From Arthrobacter sp. YN (GTDB taxonomy: Bacteria; Actinomycetota; Actinomycetes; Actinomycetales; Micrococcaceae), in the NCBI RefSeq assembly GCF_002224285.1, contig NZ_CP022436.1, positions 1,984,001 through 2,048,000 on the forward strand: a stretch of 64,000 nt of DNA, written 5' to 3'. Position 1 is the stretch's first letter, and each line of letters begins with the position of its first letter. The notes beneath the pieces are model-generated. The model saw nothing but the letters and a program-made list of their open reading frames with translations. It had not been told where the DNA came from and did no database searches. Below are positions 27,628 through 36,350 of the stretch, piece by piece. The translations under genes were made by a program, and so were the position numbers.

Positions 27628-27633
27628 TTGACA
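27628..27633 (+). promoter_or_regulatory. Candidate -35 box upstream of sigA
   Basis: A perfect TTGACA, but the best TANNNT-like hexamer (TATGGT, 27655-27660) is 21 bp away, so the assignment is weak. Confidence 0.3.
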
Positions 27634-27692
27634 GGGTCATAGTGGTGTTGCCCGTATGGTGATTCCACAGACCGCCGCTAGAAAGGTTTTCT

Positions 27693-29003
27693 GTGACTCC
27701 GTCTTCCGTCGAGAAGGAACCCGCCGCCCAGGCTGAATTGACCGCCGAGGAAAAGAAGGCGGCCACGTCGGCAAAGCGCGCGGCGACACGCGCTGCCAAC
27801 AAGGCTTCAGAGGGTGACTCTGACAAGCCAGCACCCAAGAAGCGTGGGCCCAAGCCCGGCGCGAAGGCCGCCGCTGAGGCCGCGAACAAGTCTGGCTCCG
27901 ACTCCGAGGAAGCCACTGCCGAGGACGAAGACTTTGATCCCGCAGCAGCGGAGGAAGTCGAAGTCGGGGAAGATGACACCGAGGATGGTGCAGCTGCCGC
28001 CAAGGACAAGCCCGCCCCGTCCGGCTCGGGATTCGTCTATTCCGACGCCGACGACGACGACGCCCCCGTCCAGCAGGTCATGTCCGCGGGCGCAACCGCC
28101 GACCCCGTCAAGGACTACCTGAAGCAGATCGGCAAGGTCGCCCTGCTGAACGCAGAGCAGGAAGTGGACCTGGCACTTCGCATTGAAGCCGGCCTTTTTG
28201 CCGAGGAAAAGATCAACGCTGATGACGGATCCATGGATCCCAAACTCAAGCGTGAACTTGAGTTCGTCATTCACGACGGAAAGCGCGCCAAGAATCACCT
28301 GCTCGAGGCCAACCTGCGTCTCGTCGTTTCCTTGGCCAAGCGCTACACAGGCCGTGGCATGCTCTTCCTGGACCTGATCCAGGAAGGCAACCTTGGCCTT
28401 ATTCGTGCCGTGGAGAAGTTCGACTACACCAAGGGCTTCAAGTTCTCCACGTACGCCACGTGGTGGATTCGCCAGGCCATCACGCGCGCCATGGCTGACC
28501 AGGCCCGCACCATCCGTATTCCGGTGCACATGGTGGAAGTCATCAACAAGCTGGCACGTGTCCAGCGCCAGATGCTCCAGGACCTCGGCCGCGAACCAAC
28601 GCCGGAAGAGCTGGCACTGGAGCTGGATATGACCCCTGAGAAGGTAGTAGAGGTCCAGAAGTACGGACGCGAGCCGATCTCGCTCCACACCCCGCTCGGC
28701 GAGGATGGAGACTCCGAGTTTGGTGACCTGATTGAGGACTCGGAAGCTGTAGTTCCGGCCGACGCCGTCAGCTTCACCCTTCTGCAGGAGCAGCTCCACT
28801 CGGTGCTGGACACCCTGTCCGAGCGCGAAGCCGGCGTGGTGGCCATGCGGTTCGGCCTGACTGACGGCCAGCCGAAGACTTTAGACGAAATCGGCAAGGT
28901 CTACGGAGTGACGCGTGAGCGCATCCGCCAGATCGAATCGAAGACAATGTCCAAGCTGCGGCACCCGTCCCGCTCGCAGGTCCTCCGGGACTACCTGGAC
29001 TAA
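27693..29003 (+). CDS. sigA: Principal RNA polymerase sigma factor
   Basis: Housekeeping sigma-70 (RpoD/HrdB type) directing most promoters. The first 110 residues are Ala/Lys/Glu/Asp-rich and disordered, as in other actinobacteria; region 1.2 starts at [11 protein letters not shown]. Region 2 carries [19 protein letters not shown] and [13 protein letters not shown], region 3 follows, and region 4 has the helix-turn-helix [23 protein letters not shown] start with GAAAGG eight bases upstream. Neighbours DUF4192, DUF7455 and parE are the usual ones. Confidence 0.97.
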   Translation: MTPSSVEKEPAAQAELTAEEKKAATSAKRAATRAANKASEGDSDKPAPKKRGPKPGAKAAAEAANKSGSDSEEATAEDEDFDPAAAEEVEVGEDDTEDGAAAAKDKPAPSGSGFVYSDADDDDAPVQQVMSAGATADPVKDYLKQIGKVALLNAEQEVDLALRIEAGLFAEEKINADDGSMDPKLKRELEFVIHDGKRAKNHLLEANLRLVVSLAKRYTGRGMLFLDLIQEGNLGLIRAVEKFDYTKGFKFSTYATWWIRQAITRAMADQARTIRIPVHMVEVINKLARVQRQMLQDLGREPTPEELALELDMTPEKVVEVQKYGREPISLHTPLGEDGDSEFGDLIEDSEAVVPADAVSFTLLQEQLHSVLDTLSEREAGVVAMRFGLTDGQPKTLDEIGKVYGVTRERIRQIESKTMSKLRHPSRSQVLRDYLD

Positions 29004-29018
29004 ATCTGTCCGCACTGC

Positions 29019-29056
29019 AAAAGCGGCCCAGTCGGATAACCGGCTGGGCCGCTTTT
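29019..29056 (+). terminator. sigA terminator
   Basis: AGCGGCCCAGTCGG pairs with CCGGCTGGGCCGCT (one G-T) around a 4-nt loop, followed by T5. Confidence 0.9.
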
Positions 29057-29102
29057 TGTTGATCGCCGCTTGTAAAGCACAACCCGGGTACATCCGGGAA
29101 GC

Positions 29103-29136
29103 AACGAGGCTCCTCCCTGGTGGGAGGAGCCTCGTT
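29103..29136 (-). terminator. Terminator downstream of the DUF7455 gene
   Basis: A perfect 15-bp stem (29103-29117 with 29122-29136) with a TGGT loop. It lies between convergent sigA and the DUF7455 gene. Confidence 0.75.
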
Positions 29137-29193
29137 ATCTGATCAACACAATACTTGCTGAATAAGGGAGTCCGGCTCTGCGGGCTGCCCTGC

Positions 29194-29421
29194 CTAGTCG
29201 ACGGGGACGGGCGCCTTCTCGTTGAGGCGCTCGGTCTCATCGTGCCAGTCCGAAGTCATGGGCCGGAGCGTAGCTTCAACTGCACGTGCGTGGTGGCCGC
29301 AGAAAAGCAGCTCACCACCGGAGGACTCGAGTACAACGCGGACATATGCTTGGGCTCCGCAACGATCGCACCGGTCAGCTGCGTTTAGCGTGCGGTCTGC
29401 AACTGCAACTGCTGTTGTCAT
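29194..29421 (-). CDS. DUF7455 zinc-ribbon protein
   Basis: 75-aa protein with C18-x2-C21 (DRCDRCGAQAYV) and C41-x-H43-H44 (LLFCGHH), a likely single zinc site. It matches the small DUF7455 family seen beside sigA in actinobacteria. Start at 29421 is fixed by AAGGAGG. Function unknown; its conservation next to the primary sigma gene invites a transcription-related guess, which is inference only. Confidence 0.85.
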   Translation of the reverse strand: MTTAVAVADRTLNAADRCDRCGAQAYVRVVLESSGGELLFCGHHARAVEATLRPMTSDWHDETERLNEKAPVPVD

Positions 29422-29554
29422 GTCGGCCTCCTTAGTAGTTCCGTACATCCATATAACCAGCATTCGACGCAGATCCATGGCAAGGATGGGTCACTTTCGC
29501 TGTCCGCGTATCACATGTGCGTAACGTAACCACGCAGCTTGGCCCGTACCGGGA

Positions 29555-29571
29555 GTGGCAACCAGTGCCAC
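29555..29571. repeat. Hairpin GTGGCA-N5-TGCCAC upstream of parE
   Basis: A 6-bp perfect inverted repeat in the DUF7455/parE divergent region, just upstream of the candidate parE -10 (TAGTAT, 29591-29596). Operator or chance. Confidence 0.3.
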
Positions 29572-29590
29572 CGGGCCGTCGGGGCTAGCC

Positions 29591-29596
29591 TAGTAT
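29591..29596 (+). promoter_or_regulatory. Candidate -10 box of parE
   Basis: TAGTAT, giving a leader of about 118 nt to the GTG. The leader contains four CAGCA motifs (29620, 29630, 29643, 29653). Confidence 0.35.
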
Positions 29597-29720
29597 GGGC
29601 AGTGTTTGCCCTGAGTTTCCAGCAATTACCAGCAGCTACTAACAGCAACGAACAGCAACTGGGCGGCTGGGAAGCACCCCAAGATTCACCTTGAGATATA
29701 CCCGAAGGAGCACACCGCGA

Positions 29721-31829
29721 GTGGCACCGAGTTCTGAATACAACGCCCGGCACCTGTCTGTCCTTGAAGGCCTGGAAGCCGTCCGCAAACGCCCGGGCAT
29801 GTACATCGGTTCCACCGACTCCCGTGGCCTCATGCACTGCCTGTGGGAAATCATCGACAACGCCGTTGATGAAGCCCTGGCGGGCTTCGGCCACGACATC
29901 AAGGTGATCCTCCACGCCGACAACTCAGTGGAAATCCATGACGACGGCCGTGGCATCCCGGTGGACGTTGAACCCAAGACCGGCCTGTCCGGCGTCGAGG
30001 TCGTCTTCACCAAACTGCATGCTGGTGGCAAGTTCGGCGGCGGTTCCTATACGGCATCCGGCGGTCTGCACGGCGTTGGCGCTTCCGTGGTCAATGCGCT
30101 GTCCAGCCGCCTGGACGTTCAGGTGGATCGCGGCAGCAAGACCTACCAGATGTCCTTCCGCCGGGGTGAGCCCGGCCGGTTCGTGGATTCGGGTTCGAAG
30201 CCTGGCCCCGAGGCTCCGTTTGAGCCGTTCGTTGAGAACTCCGTGCTGGACGTGGTGGGCAAGGCGAAGCGCGGCGTGACGGGAACCCGGGTCCGCTACT
30301 GGGCGGACCGGCAGATTTTCACGCCTGATGCGAAGTTCTCCTACGATGACCTCGCCGCGAGGGCCCGCCAGACCTCCTTCCTTGTGCCCGGGTTGAAGAT
30401 TACGGTCCGCGATGAACGCAAGCTCGCCGGAACTCCGGGGGAGAACGGTGCGCATGAGGAAGTGTTCCATCATGACGGCGGCATCTCGGAATTCGTTGAG
30501 TTCCTGGCTGCAGATGCCGGGGTGACGGATGTTTGGCGACTCCACGGCTCCGGCAAGTTCAAGGAAACCGTCCCGGTGCTGGACGATAAGGGGCACAGCA
30601 AGATCGCGGAAGTCGAACGCGATTGTGAGGTCGATATTGCCCTGCGTTGGGGAATCGGCTACGAAACCACCATGCGCAGCTTCGTGAACATCATCGCCAC
30701 TCCCAAGGGCGGCACCCACCAGTCGGGCTTCGAGGCGGCGCTGCTGAAGACCTTCCGCAAAGCTGTGGAAACGAATGCCCGCAAGCTCAAGGCCGGCAAC
30801 GACAAAATCGAGAAGGATGACATTCTCGCCGGGCTTACTGCTGTTTTGACTGTCCGGCTTGCGGAGCCGCAGTTCGAGGGGCAGACCAAGGAGATCCTGG
30901 GCACGTCGGCGGTACGGGCCATTGTGGCCAAGGTGGTGGAAAAGGAGATCACTGGCCGGTTGAACTCAGCCAACCGCAACGACAAGGCGCAGTCCGCGCT
31001 CCTTCTGGAAAAGATGGTCAGCGAGATGAAGTCGCGCATCTCGGCACGGGTTCATAAGGAAACGCAGCGTCGCAAGAATGCGTTGGAAACCTCCTCGATG
31101 CCCACCAAGCTGGCCGATTGCCGCACGGACGATGTTGCCCGTTCAGAGTTGTTCATCGTTGAGGGTGACTCGGCCCTGGGTACAGCCAAGCTCGCCAGAT
31201 CTTCCGATTTCCAGGCCCTGCTGCCCATCCGCGGAAAAATCCTGAACGTCCAAAAGGCTTCCGTGGGCGACATGCTCTCCAACGCCGAGTGCGCGGCGCT
31301 TATTCAGGTAGTAGGGGCCGGCTCGGGTCGCAGCTTCGATATTGAGGCAGCCCGTTACGGCAAGGTCATCCTCATGACTGACGCCGACGTGGACGGCGCG
31401 CATATCCGGACCTTGCTGCTGACCCTGTTCTTCCGCTACATGCGCCCCATGGTGGAAGCGGGCCGCGTGTTTGCAGCAGTTCCGCCCCTTCACCGGGTGG
31501 AAGTGATCAATCCCGGCCAGAAGGCCAACGAGATGATCTACACCTACTCTGAGGCGGAGCTTCATGTCCTCCTGGCCAACCTCGCCAAGGAAGGCAAGCG
31601 CTACAAAGAGCCCATTCAACGGTACAAAGGCCTGGGCGAAATGGATGCGCAGCAACTGGCAGAGACCACCATGGATCCGCGGCACCGGACCTTGCGGAAA
31701 GTTGGCATCGATAGCGCCCAGCGCGCTGAAGAGGTCTTTGACCTTCTGATGGGCTCAGATGTAGCGCCCCGCAAGGAGTTCATTATTGCCGGTGCGGCCA
31801 CACTGGACCGGGAACGCATCGACGCTTAG
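29721..31829 (+). CDS. parE: Type IIA topoisomerase B subunit (topoisomerase IV ParE)
   Basis: ATPase subunit of DNA topoisomerase IV, which decatenates sister chromosomes. GHKL ATPase motifs: EIIDNAVDEALAG, DDGRGIPV and GGLHGVGASVVNALS. The C-terminal TOPRIM has EGDSALGTAK, LPIRGKILNV and the metal DxD in DADVDGAHIR. 702 aa. I call it ParE instead of GyrB from its position beside sigA and its partner parC 11 kb away, matching other actinobacteria. The GTG at 29721 has GAAGGAG ten bases upstream. It converges on an MFS gene with stop codons overlapping by four bases. Confidence 0.9.
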   Translation: MAPSSEYNARHLSVLEGLEAVRKRPGMYIGSTDSRGLMHCLWEIIDNAVDEALAGFGHDIKVILHADNSVEIHDDGRGIPVDVEPKTGLSGVEVVFTKLHAGGKFGGGSYTASGGLHGVGASVVNALSSRLDVQVDRGSKTYQMSFRRGEPGRFVDSGSKPGPEAPFEPFVENSVLDVVGKAKRGVTGTRVRYWADRQIFTPDAKFSYDDLAARARQTSFLVPGLKITVRDERKLAGTPGENGAHEEVFHHDGGISEFVEFLAADAGVTDVWRLHGSGKFKETVPVLDDKGHSKIAEVERDCEVDIALRWGIGYETTMRSFVNIIATPKGGTHQSGFEAALLKTFRKAVETNARKLKAGNDKIEKDDILAGLTAVLTVRLAEPQFEGQTKEILGTSAVRAIVAKVVEKEITGRLNSANRNDKAQSALLLEKMVSEMKSRISARVHKETQRRKNALETSSMPTKLADCRTDDVARSELFIVEGDSALGTAKLARSSDFQALLPIRGKILNVQKASVGDMLSNAECAALIQVVGAGSGRSFDIEAARYGKVILMTDADVDGAHIRTLLLTLFFRYMRPMVEAGRVFAAVPPLHRVEVINPGQKANEMIYTYSEAELHVLLANLAKEGKRYKEPIQRYKGLGEMDAQQLAETTMDPRHRTLRKVGIDSAQRAEEVFDLLMGSDVAPRKEFIIAGAATLDRERIDA

Positions 31830-33019
31830 CGGGCGGTGGGCGGAGCCGTTGTTTCCTTGGTTCCGGGCGTGGCGAATGCCGTCAGCCCCACCAGCAGTGC
31901 CAAGGCTCCCAATCCCCAGGGAAGTCCGACTGCCACGGCGATGCCGCCCACCAGCAACGGACCACCGGCATCGCCGAGTTCGCGTCCCAGCTCGGCTGAA
32001 CCCATGGTTCTGCCCAGCCGTTCGGAGGGGGTCGAGTCTGCCAGGTGCGAAAAAGCCAAGGGGGTGGAAATACCTATTCCTGCGCCGATCAGGACGGCAG
32101 CAAAGTAGATCCAGGCCGCGCCGGGGAGGAGCCCTGCCATCAGTGTGCCACCCGCGATGCAGAGCAAGCCTGCCACCATGCCTGGCTTGTCGGCGAGGAG
32201 GCCTTGGTCCCGCAGTCTGCCGATACGTGGTTGTATCAGCGACGACGCCAGAGCCAATACCGTGACAACTGCCACGCTTCCTGCCGTGCCAAGACCTTCG
32301 CGTGCCGCCATGGCAGGAAGGAAGCCGACGGCTGCGCCCAAGGATCCGGTGGCTGCAGCCAGGACCAGTGTGGGGCCCAGGAATGATCTCCCGGTGCTCT
32401 GGCGCCAAACATCCACAATGGTGTACCGGGGGCGGGGCAGTGGTGCCAGACGCGGCACCGCAACCGCAGCCCACACTGTTACAATGAGGCCCAGGGCGGA
32501 CAGGACGCCGAAGAGGAGCGGGAAACCGCCGCTGATGATGGATACAGCTCCCAGTAGCGGTCCTACCGCGTAGCCGAGCCCCTTCCACGAACCGTATCGT
32601 CCGAAATACCGTCCGGTGTTCTTTCCCGCGAGGCGTGCCACGCTGGCTGATGATGCCGGTGAGAAAGCCGAAGCCGCCATGCCTTGCCCCAGTCGTGCCG
32701 CGGCGAGCATGGCAGGTTGGTCGGCCCACAACCCGATCAGTGAAGCCGCGGAGAAGGCCAGGAGCCCACCTACGATGACCGGTTTTGGCCCGATGCGGTC
32801 ACTGAGGGCGCCAAACACCGGCTTCAGGAACACTTCGGCGATGTCGTACAAGGCCAACAGGGTACCCAAGGCCAACAGGCTCAATCCAATGTCCGCGCTT
32901 TCGGCCCCCAGGCCGGCAGCGACAGCATGCGCGCCGAAGGCGGTGGTGAATCCCGCAGCGTAAAGCGGCCAACGCTGGGTAGCTGGGACGGGGAGGGTTG
33001 CGGTGTTTGGGGGATTCAC
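31826..33019 (-). CDS. Major facilitator superfamily transporter
   Basis: 397 aa with about 12 transmembrane helices and a good A-motif after helix 2 (KPVFGALSDRIGPKP). It looks like a drug/proton antiporter-type MFS, substrate unknown. The GTG start follows a minus-strand TACATT by seven bases. Stop codon overlaps that of parE on the other strand. Confidence 0.9.
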   Translation of the reverse strand: MNPPNTATLPVPATQRWPLYAAGFTTAFGAHAVAAGLGAESADIGLSLLALGTLLALYDIAEVFLKPVFGALSDRIGPKPVIVGGLLAFSAASLIGLWADQPAMLAAARLGQGMAASAFSPASSASVARLAGKNTGRYFGRYGSWKGLGYAVGPLLGAVSIISGGFPLLFGVLSALGLIVTVWAAVAVPRLAPLPRPRYTIVDVWRQSTGRSFLGPTLVLAAATGSLGAAVGFLPAMAAREGLGTAGSVAVVTVLALASSLIQPRIGRLRDQGLLADKPGMVAGLLCIAGGTLMAGLLPGAAWIYFAAVLIGAGIGISTPLAFSHLADSTPSERLGRTMGSAELGRELGDAGGPLLVGGIAVAVGLPWGLGALALLVGLTAFATPGTKETTAPPTAR

Positions 33020-33026
33020 GCTTCAC

Positions 33027-33032
33027 AATGTA
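33027..33032 (-). promoter_or_regulatory. -10 box of leaderless MFS promoter
   Basis: TACATT on the minus strand, seven bases before the GTG at 33019. Confidence 0.5.
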
Positions 33033-33081
33033 CCCGGGCCTTTGTGGACGCTGCGCCGCGCGCCTGACCCGTCACTACCGT

Positions 33082-34068
33082 TCAGCCCAAGAGTCCCGGG
33101 ACGATCAACAGCGCGGTCGGCACCGCCAGCAGCAAGGCCGATACCACCAGGACAAGGATGCGCAAGCTCTTGGTGAGTGGCGGCTGGGGTGAGAGGAGGC
33201 GGCTGACGCGTGACGCCGTCGTGCGTGGCGAGTCCGCTCCCCCGGTGGCACTGACGGCATTGCTTTCCACCACGGCCCCACCGGCGTTGAGGGCCCCGGT
33301 TCCGAGGGCGGGTTGGGAGGTTCCGCTGGCGACGATCGCGATGGCCTTGATCAGGGTGCCTTTGCTTTCGGTCCGCAAAGCGACGTCATCGGCCAGCATC
33401 TCGATCAGGGAGTTCACCGCCGTCTGGGCCAGCCGCGTGGTGGGGAACCACGGCAGGGCTTGGCGCCAGGCGGCGAAGGCCCACAGCAGGAGGTCGTGGC
33501 GCTGGGACAGGTGTGCGTTCTCGTGGATGAGGACGGCCCTGAGCTCAGCCGGCTCCAGGGCTGCCATGAGGCCGTCCGACAACACCGTGACGGATCGGGC
33601 GCCGCCGGGGAGGCAGTACGCCACGGGGGAGTCGTGGTTGATGACTACGGTGCCGGGGCCGTCGTCGGACGGTGAGGCGAGCAAGGCCAGCAGCTCGCGA
33701 TGCCGGCGCCGCTGGCGCTCAATCTTGTAATAGGTCAGCAGCAGGGTGAAAACCAGGTGCGCGGTCAACAGTGCCGCCGCAGACAGTGCGAAGAGGTGCC
33801 AAAAGCCCAATGCTGTGGTGGGTTCGTTGTTGAAGACCATGCCGGCCAGGCTCTTGAGCCCGGCTATGAGGTTGTCTCCGATGGGCTCCAGTCCGTAGAC
33901 CAGCATGGCGCCGATCATGGAGAGCCCACCAGCGAGGGCGATCGCCTGCCACAGGACCATGGCCGTGAACGGCGAGCGCGCCGGCCACTGGGCGCGGGAC
34001 AGCAGGACGGGTACCGGCCACGCCAAAATCAATGCCAGGACCGCAAGCAGGTATGAGGTCCAGAACAT
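33082..34068 (-). CDS. M56 family membrane metalloprotease (BlaR1-like, no sensor domain)
   Basis: 328 aa with membrane helices at about 5-23, 37-58, 89-112 and 300-323, and a cytosolic zinc protease domain: IHENAHLSQRHD gives H182-E183-x2-H186, with third ligand candidate E223 (EMLADD). In BlaR1/MecR1 this domain inactivates the paired BlaI/MecI repressor. Here the protein ends after the last helix, so the extracellular penicillin-binding sensor of BlaR1 is missing and the inducing signal must differ. It starts five bases after the blaI stop, clearly one operon. Actinobacterial BlaI/M56 pairs of this short form are common, but their signals are mostly unknown. Confidence 0.9.
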   Translation of the reverse strand: MFWTSYLLAVLALILAWPVPVLLSRAQWPARSPFTAMVLWQAIALAGGLSMIGAMLVYGLEPIGDNLIAGLKSLAGMVFNNEPTTALGFWHLFALSAAALLTAHLVFTLLLTYYKIERQRRRHRELLALLASPSDDGPGTVVINHDSPVAYCLPGGARSVTVLSDGLMAALEPAELRAVLIHENAHLSQRHDLLLWAFAAWRQALPWFPTTRLAQTAVNSLIEMLADDVALRTESKGTLIKAIAIVASGTSQPALGTGALNAGGAVVESNAVSATGGADSPRTTASRVSRLLSPQPPLTKSLRILVLVVSALLLAVPTALLIVPGLLG

Positions 34069-34073
34069 AGTGG

Positions 34074-34460
34074 CTAATTGTAGCCGAGCAGTTTGCGCAG
34101 GGTAGCGGCTTCACTTTCGGTGACGGAACCAATGAAGCGGGCCAGAACGGCCTCGCGGTCCGGAGCGGAGCCCAGGACTTCATGCATCAGTTCGGCGGTG
34201 TGGTCGGCACGGCTGGAAACAGCTTGGTAGCGGTGCGGACGCGTACCGCGCTCACGCTCCACCAGCCCCTTCTTTTCCAGGCGTGACAGCACGGTAAGCA
34301 CCGTGGTCACGGCCAGATCCTTGCCTTGATGTCCCGCAGTGCCGTCTCCGGCCTCGGAATCCTGCGCCAGGAGATCGCGCAGGGTATTGGCAGTTGCAGC
34401 CTCCTGGCCTGCCCAGAGCAGATCCATGACTGCCCGTTCCAGTTCCCCAAGACTTGCCAT
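34074..34460 (-). CDS. blaI: BlaI/MecI/CopY family transcriptional repressor
   Basis: 128-aa winged-helix repressor: the N-terminal LGELERAVMDLLWAG leads into a DNA-binding module with AVTTVLTVLSRLEKKGLVERE (recognition helix and wing) and a C-terminal dimerisation helix. In the family, cleavage by the partner M56 protease relieves repression. Three matching dyads lie in the region upstream between this gene and cydA. A minus-strand TAGATT (34540-34535) would place the first dyad over its -35 position, predicting autoregulation. The gene sits in one operon with the M56 gene. Confidence 0.93.
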   Translation of the reverse strand: MASLGELERAVMDLLWAGQEAATANTLRDLLAQDSEAGDGTAGHQGKDLAVTTVLTVLSRLEKKGLVERERGTRPHRYQAVSSRADHTAELMHEVLGSAPDREAVLARFIGSVTESEAATLRKLLGYN

Positions 34461-34534
34461 CTATACGTCCCTACCTTCCGCTTCCCGGTGCAGGGTTACT
34501 GCTGCCGGGAGCGATGATCCAACATTCCACCATA

Positions 34535-34540
34535 AATCTA
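34535..34540 (-). promoter_or_regulatory. Candidate -10 box of the blaI-M56 operon
   Basis: Minus-strand TAGATT. With a 17-bp spacer the -35 would fall at 34563-34558, overlapping dyad 1. Confidence 0.35.
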
Positions 34541-34558
34541 CCGCTTTTCAGCTCTTCA

Positions 34559-34575
34559 TTCTACGTGAGGTAGAA
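34559..34575. promoter_or_regulatory. BlaI-type operator, dyad 1
   Basis: TTCTAC-GTGAG-GTAGAA, a perfect 6+6 inverted repeat with 5-nt centre, 99 bp upstream of the blaI ATG. It is one of three copies. Confidence 0.75.
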
Positions 34576-34657
34576 CTATCGGCGCGCCGCGGCCGCCGGG
34601 GAGCCCTTGCGCGTGGGTTACGCCACTTGAAGAATGGGTTTCGTCGCCCGCCATTTG

Positions 34658-34674
34658 TTCTACACTGTGTAGAA
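34658..34674. promoter_or_regulatory. BlaI-type operator, dyad 2 (cydA side)
   Basis: TTCTAC-ACTGT-GTAGAA, identical arms to dyad 1, 66 bp upstream of the cydA ATG. Confidence 0.75.
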
Positions 34675-34681
34675 GAGAAGT

Positions 34682-34698
34682 TTCTACGCAACGTAGAA
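34682..34698. promoter_or_regulatory. BlaI-type operator, dyad 3 (cydA side)
   Basis: TTCTAC-GCAAC-GTAGAA, 24 bp centre-to-centre from dyad 2 and 42 bp upstream of the cydA ATG. The tandem spacing favours cooperative binding. Confidence 0.75.
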
Positions 34699-34739
34699 GT
34701 AACGTCATCGTACTTCGGTCCGCCGCACAAAGGACAGCC

Positions 34740-36332
34740 ATGGACGCCTTGGAAATCGCACGCTGGCAATTCGGTATCACTACCGTGTACCACTTCATGA
34801 TGGTGCCCCTCACTATCGGTCTGGGACTGGTTGTGGCCATTATGCAGACCATCTGGTACCGCACGGGCAAGCCCGAATACCTGCGGATGACCAAGTTCTG
34901 GGGAAAGCTCTTCCTCATCAACTTCATCATGGGCGTGGCCACGGGCATCGTGCAGGAATTCCAGTTCGGTATGGCGTGGAGCGAGTACAGCCGGTTCGTG
35001 GGTGACGTGTTCGGCGCGCCGCTGGCACTCGAGGCCCTGCTGGCCTTCTTTGTTGAATCAACGTTCCTGGGGCTGTGGATCTTCGGGTGGAAGCAACTCA
35101 AGCGCGGCGTGCACCTGGCTTGCCTGTGGATCGCCGTGATTGGTTCCGTCTTCTCCGCCTACTTCATCATCGTGGCGAACTCCTGGATGCAGCACCCTGT
35201 AGGGGTGGAGATGGTGGATGGACGGCCCGTGATGACCGACGCCTGGGCCGTCTTCACCAACAACACCGCCTTGGTGGCTGTACCCCACACGCTGTTCGGT
35301 GCACTCGCAGTCGCCGGCGCATTCCTCCTGGGCATCGCCTGGTACCACTTGTGGCGTCGCCGGCATGACGGCATTGACGTGGTGGGCAAGGACGGCAAGC
35401 TGGTTCCCGGCGAAGCTGCGATCCCGGGCCGGGACACGTCCGACTACACCGTGTGGATGAAGAGCCTCCGGATCGGTGCCGTTGTTGCCATGATTTCCTT
35501 CGCCGGCACCGCCATCACGGGCGACCTGCAGGGCAAGCTGATGTTTGAACAACAGCCCATGAAAATGGCTGCCGCAGAAGCCGCCTGCCACGATGGCACG
35601 GGCTTCTCGGTCCTGAGTGTTGGCAACCTCGGCGCCACCAACTGCGATGACATTGTTGCCGTGATCGAAGTGCCCGGCATCCTCTCCTTCCTGGCCAAGG
35701 GGGACTTCACCACCGAAGTGAAGGGTGTCAACAGCCTGCTGGGCGAGTACAAGGAAAAGTACGGAACCCACCTCCCGGACAACCCGCTGTACGGCGACCG
35801 TGCCGGGCAGGAAATCCAGTACGTGCCCGTGATGGAAGTGACCTACTGGGGCTTCCGCATGATGATCGGCTTCGGCGGGATCGCAGCCTTTGCCGCACTG
35901 CTGGCTCTCTGGGTGACCCGCAAGGGCGTAGTACCGCAATCGAAGTGGCTCATGCGCCTCGCCGTCTTCGGCATCCTGGCACCCTTCGGCGCCAACGCCG
36001 CTGGCTGGATCTTCACTGAAATGGGCAGGCAACCGTTCGTGGTGGCGCCCAACCCGGACATGAACGGCATCGACCAAGTGTTTATGTTTACTGCTGCCGC
36101 CGTGTCACCGGGGGTCAGTGCCGGGGAGCTCCTGACCTCGCTGGTGGTCCTTACCGCCATCTACGCCGTCTTGCTGGTGGTCGAAGTGAAACTCCTGGTC
36201 AAGTACATCCGCGGCGGCGTGGCCTCCGCGATGCCGGAGCTGGCCCACCCGGCCAAGGACAGGGACGACGACGACAAGAACGACGCCGGCCAGGACAAGT
36301 CCGGCGACGACGTCCTGGCATTCGCCTACTAG
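34740..36332 (+). CDS. cydA: Cytochrome bd ubiquinol/menaquinol oxidase subunit I
   Basis: Heme-bearing subunit of the high-affinity terminal oxidase, oxidising menaquinol and reducing oxygen without proton pumping. 530 aa, about nine transmembrane helices. Heme ligand His18 is in TTVYHFMMVP, the conserved acidic helix is EALLAFFVESTFLGLW, and a second heme-ligand region is VPHTLFGA. The C-terminus is a charged tail (KDRDDDDKNDAGQDKSGDD). AAAGGA precedes the ATG. First gene of cydA-cydB-cydDC; two BlaI-type dyads lie directly upstream. Confidence 0.97.
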   Translation: MDALEIARWQFGITTVYHFMMVPLTIGLGLVVAIMQTIWYRTGKPEYLRMTKFWGKLFLINFIMGVATGIVQEFQFGMAWSEYSRFVGDVFGAPLALEALLAFFVESTFLGLWIFGWKQLKRGVHLACLWIAVIGSVFSAYFIIVANSWMQHPVGVEMVDGRPVMTDAWAVFTNNTALVAVPHTLFGALAVAGAFLLGIAWYHLWRRRHDGIDVVGKDGKLVPGEAAIPGRDTSDYTVWMKSLRIGAVVAMISFAGTAITGDLQGKLMFEQQPMKMAAAEAACHDGTGFSVLSVGNLGATNCDDIVAVIEVPGILSFLAKGDFTTEVKGVNSLLGEYKEKYGTHLPDNPLYGDRAGQEIQYVPVMEVTYWGFRMMIGFGGIAAFAALLALWVTRKGVVPQSKWLMRLAVFGILAPFGANAAGWIFTEMGRQPFVVAPNPDMNGIDQVFMFTAAAVSPGVSAGELLTSLVVLTAIYAVLLVVEVKLLVKYIRGGVASAMPELAHPAKDRDDDDKNDAGQDKSGDDVLAFAY

Positions 36333-36350
36333 AAACAGGGGAAACTGACA

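Noticed and set aside
34559..34698. CRISPR or transposon-end interpretation of the three 17-bp dyads
   Set aside because: Each is a self-palindrome with variable centre and unequal spacing (99 and 24 bp), without target duplications or repeat-spacer structure.
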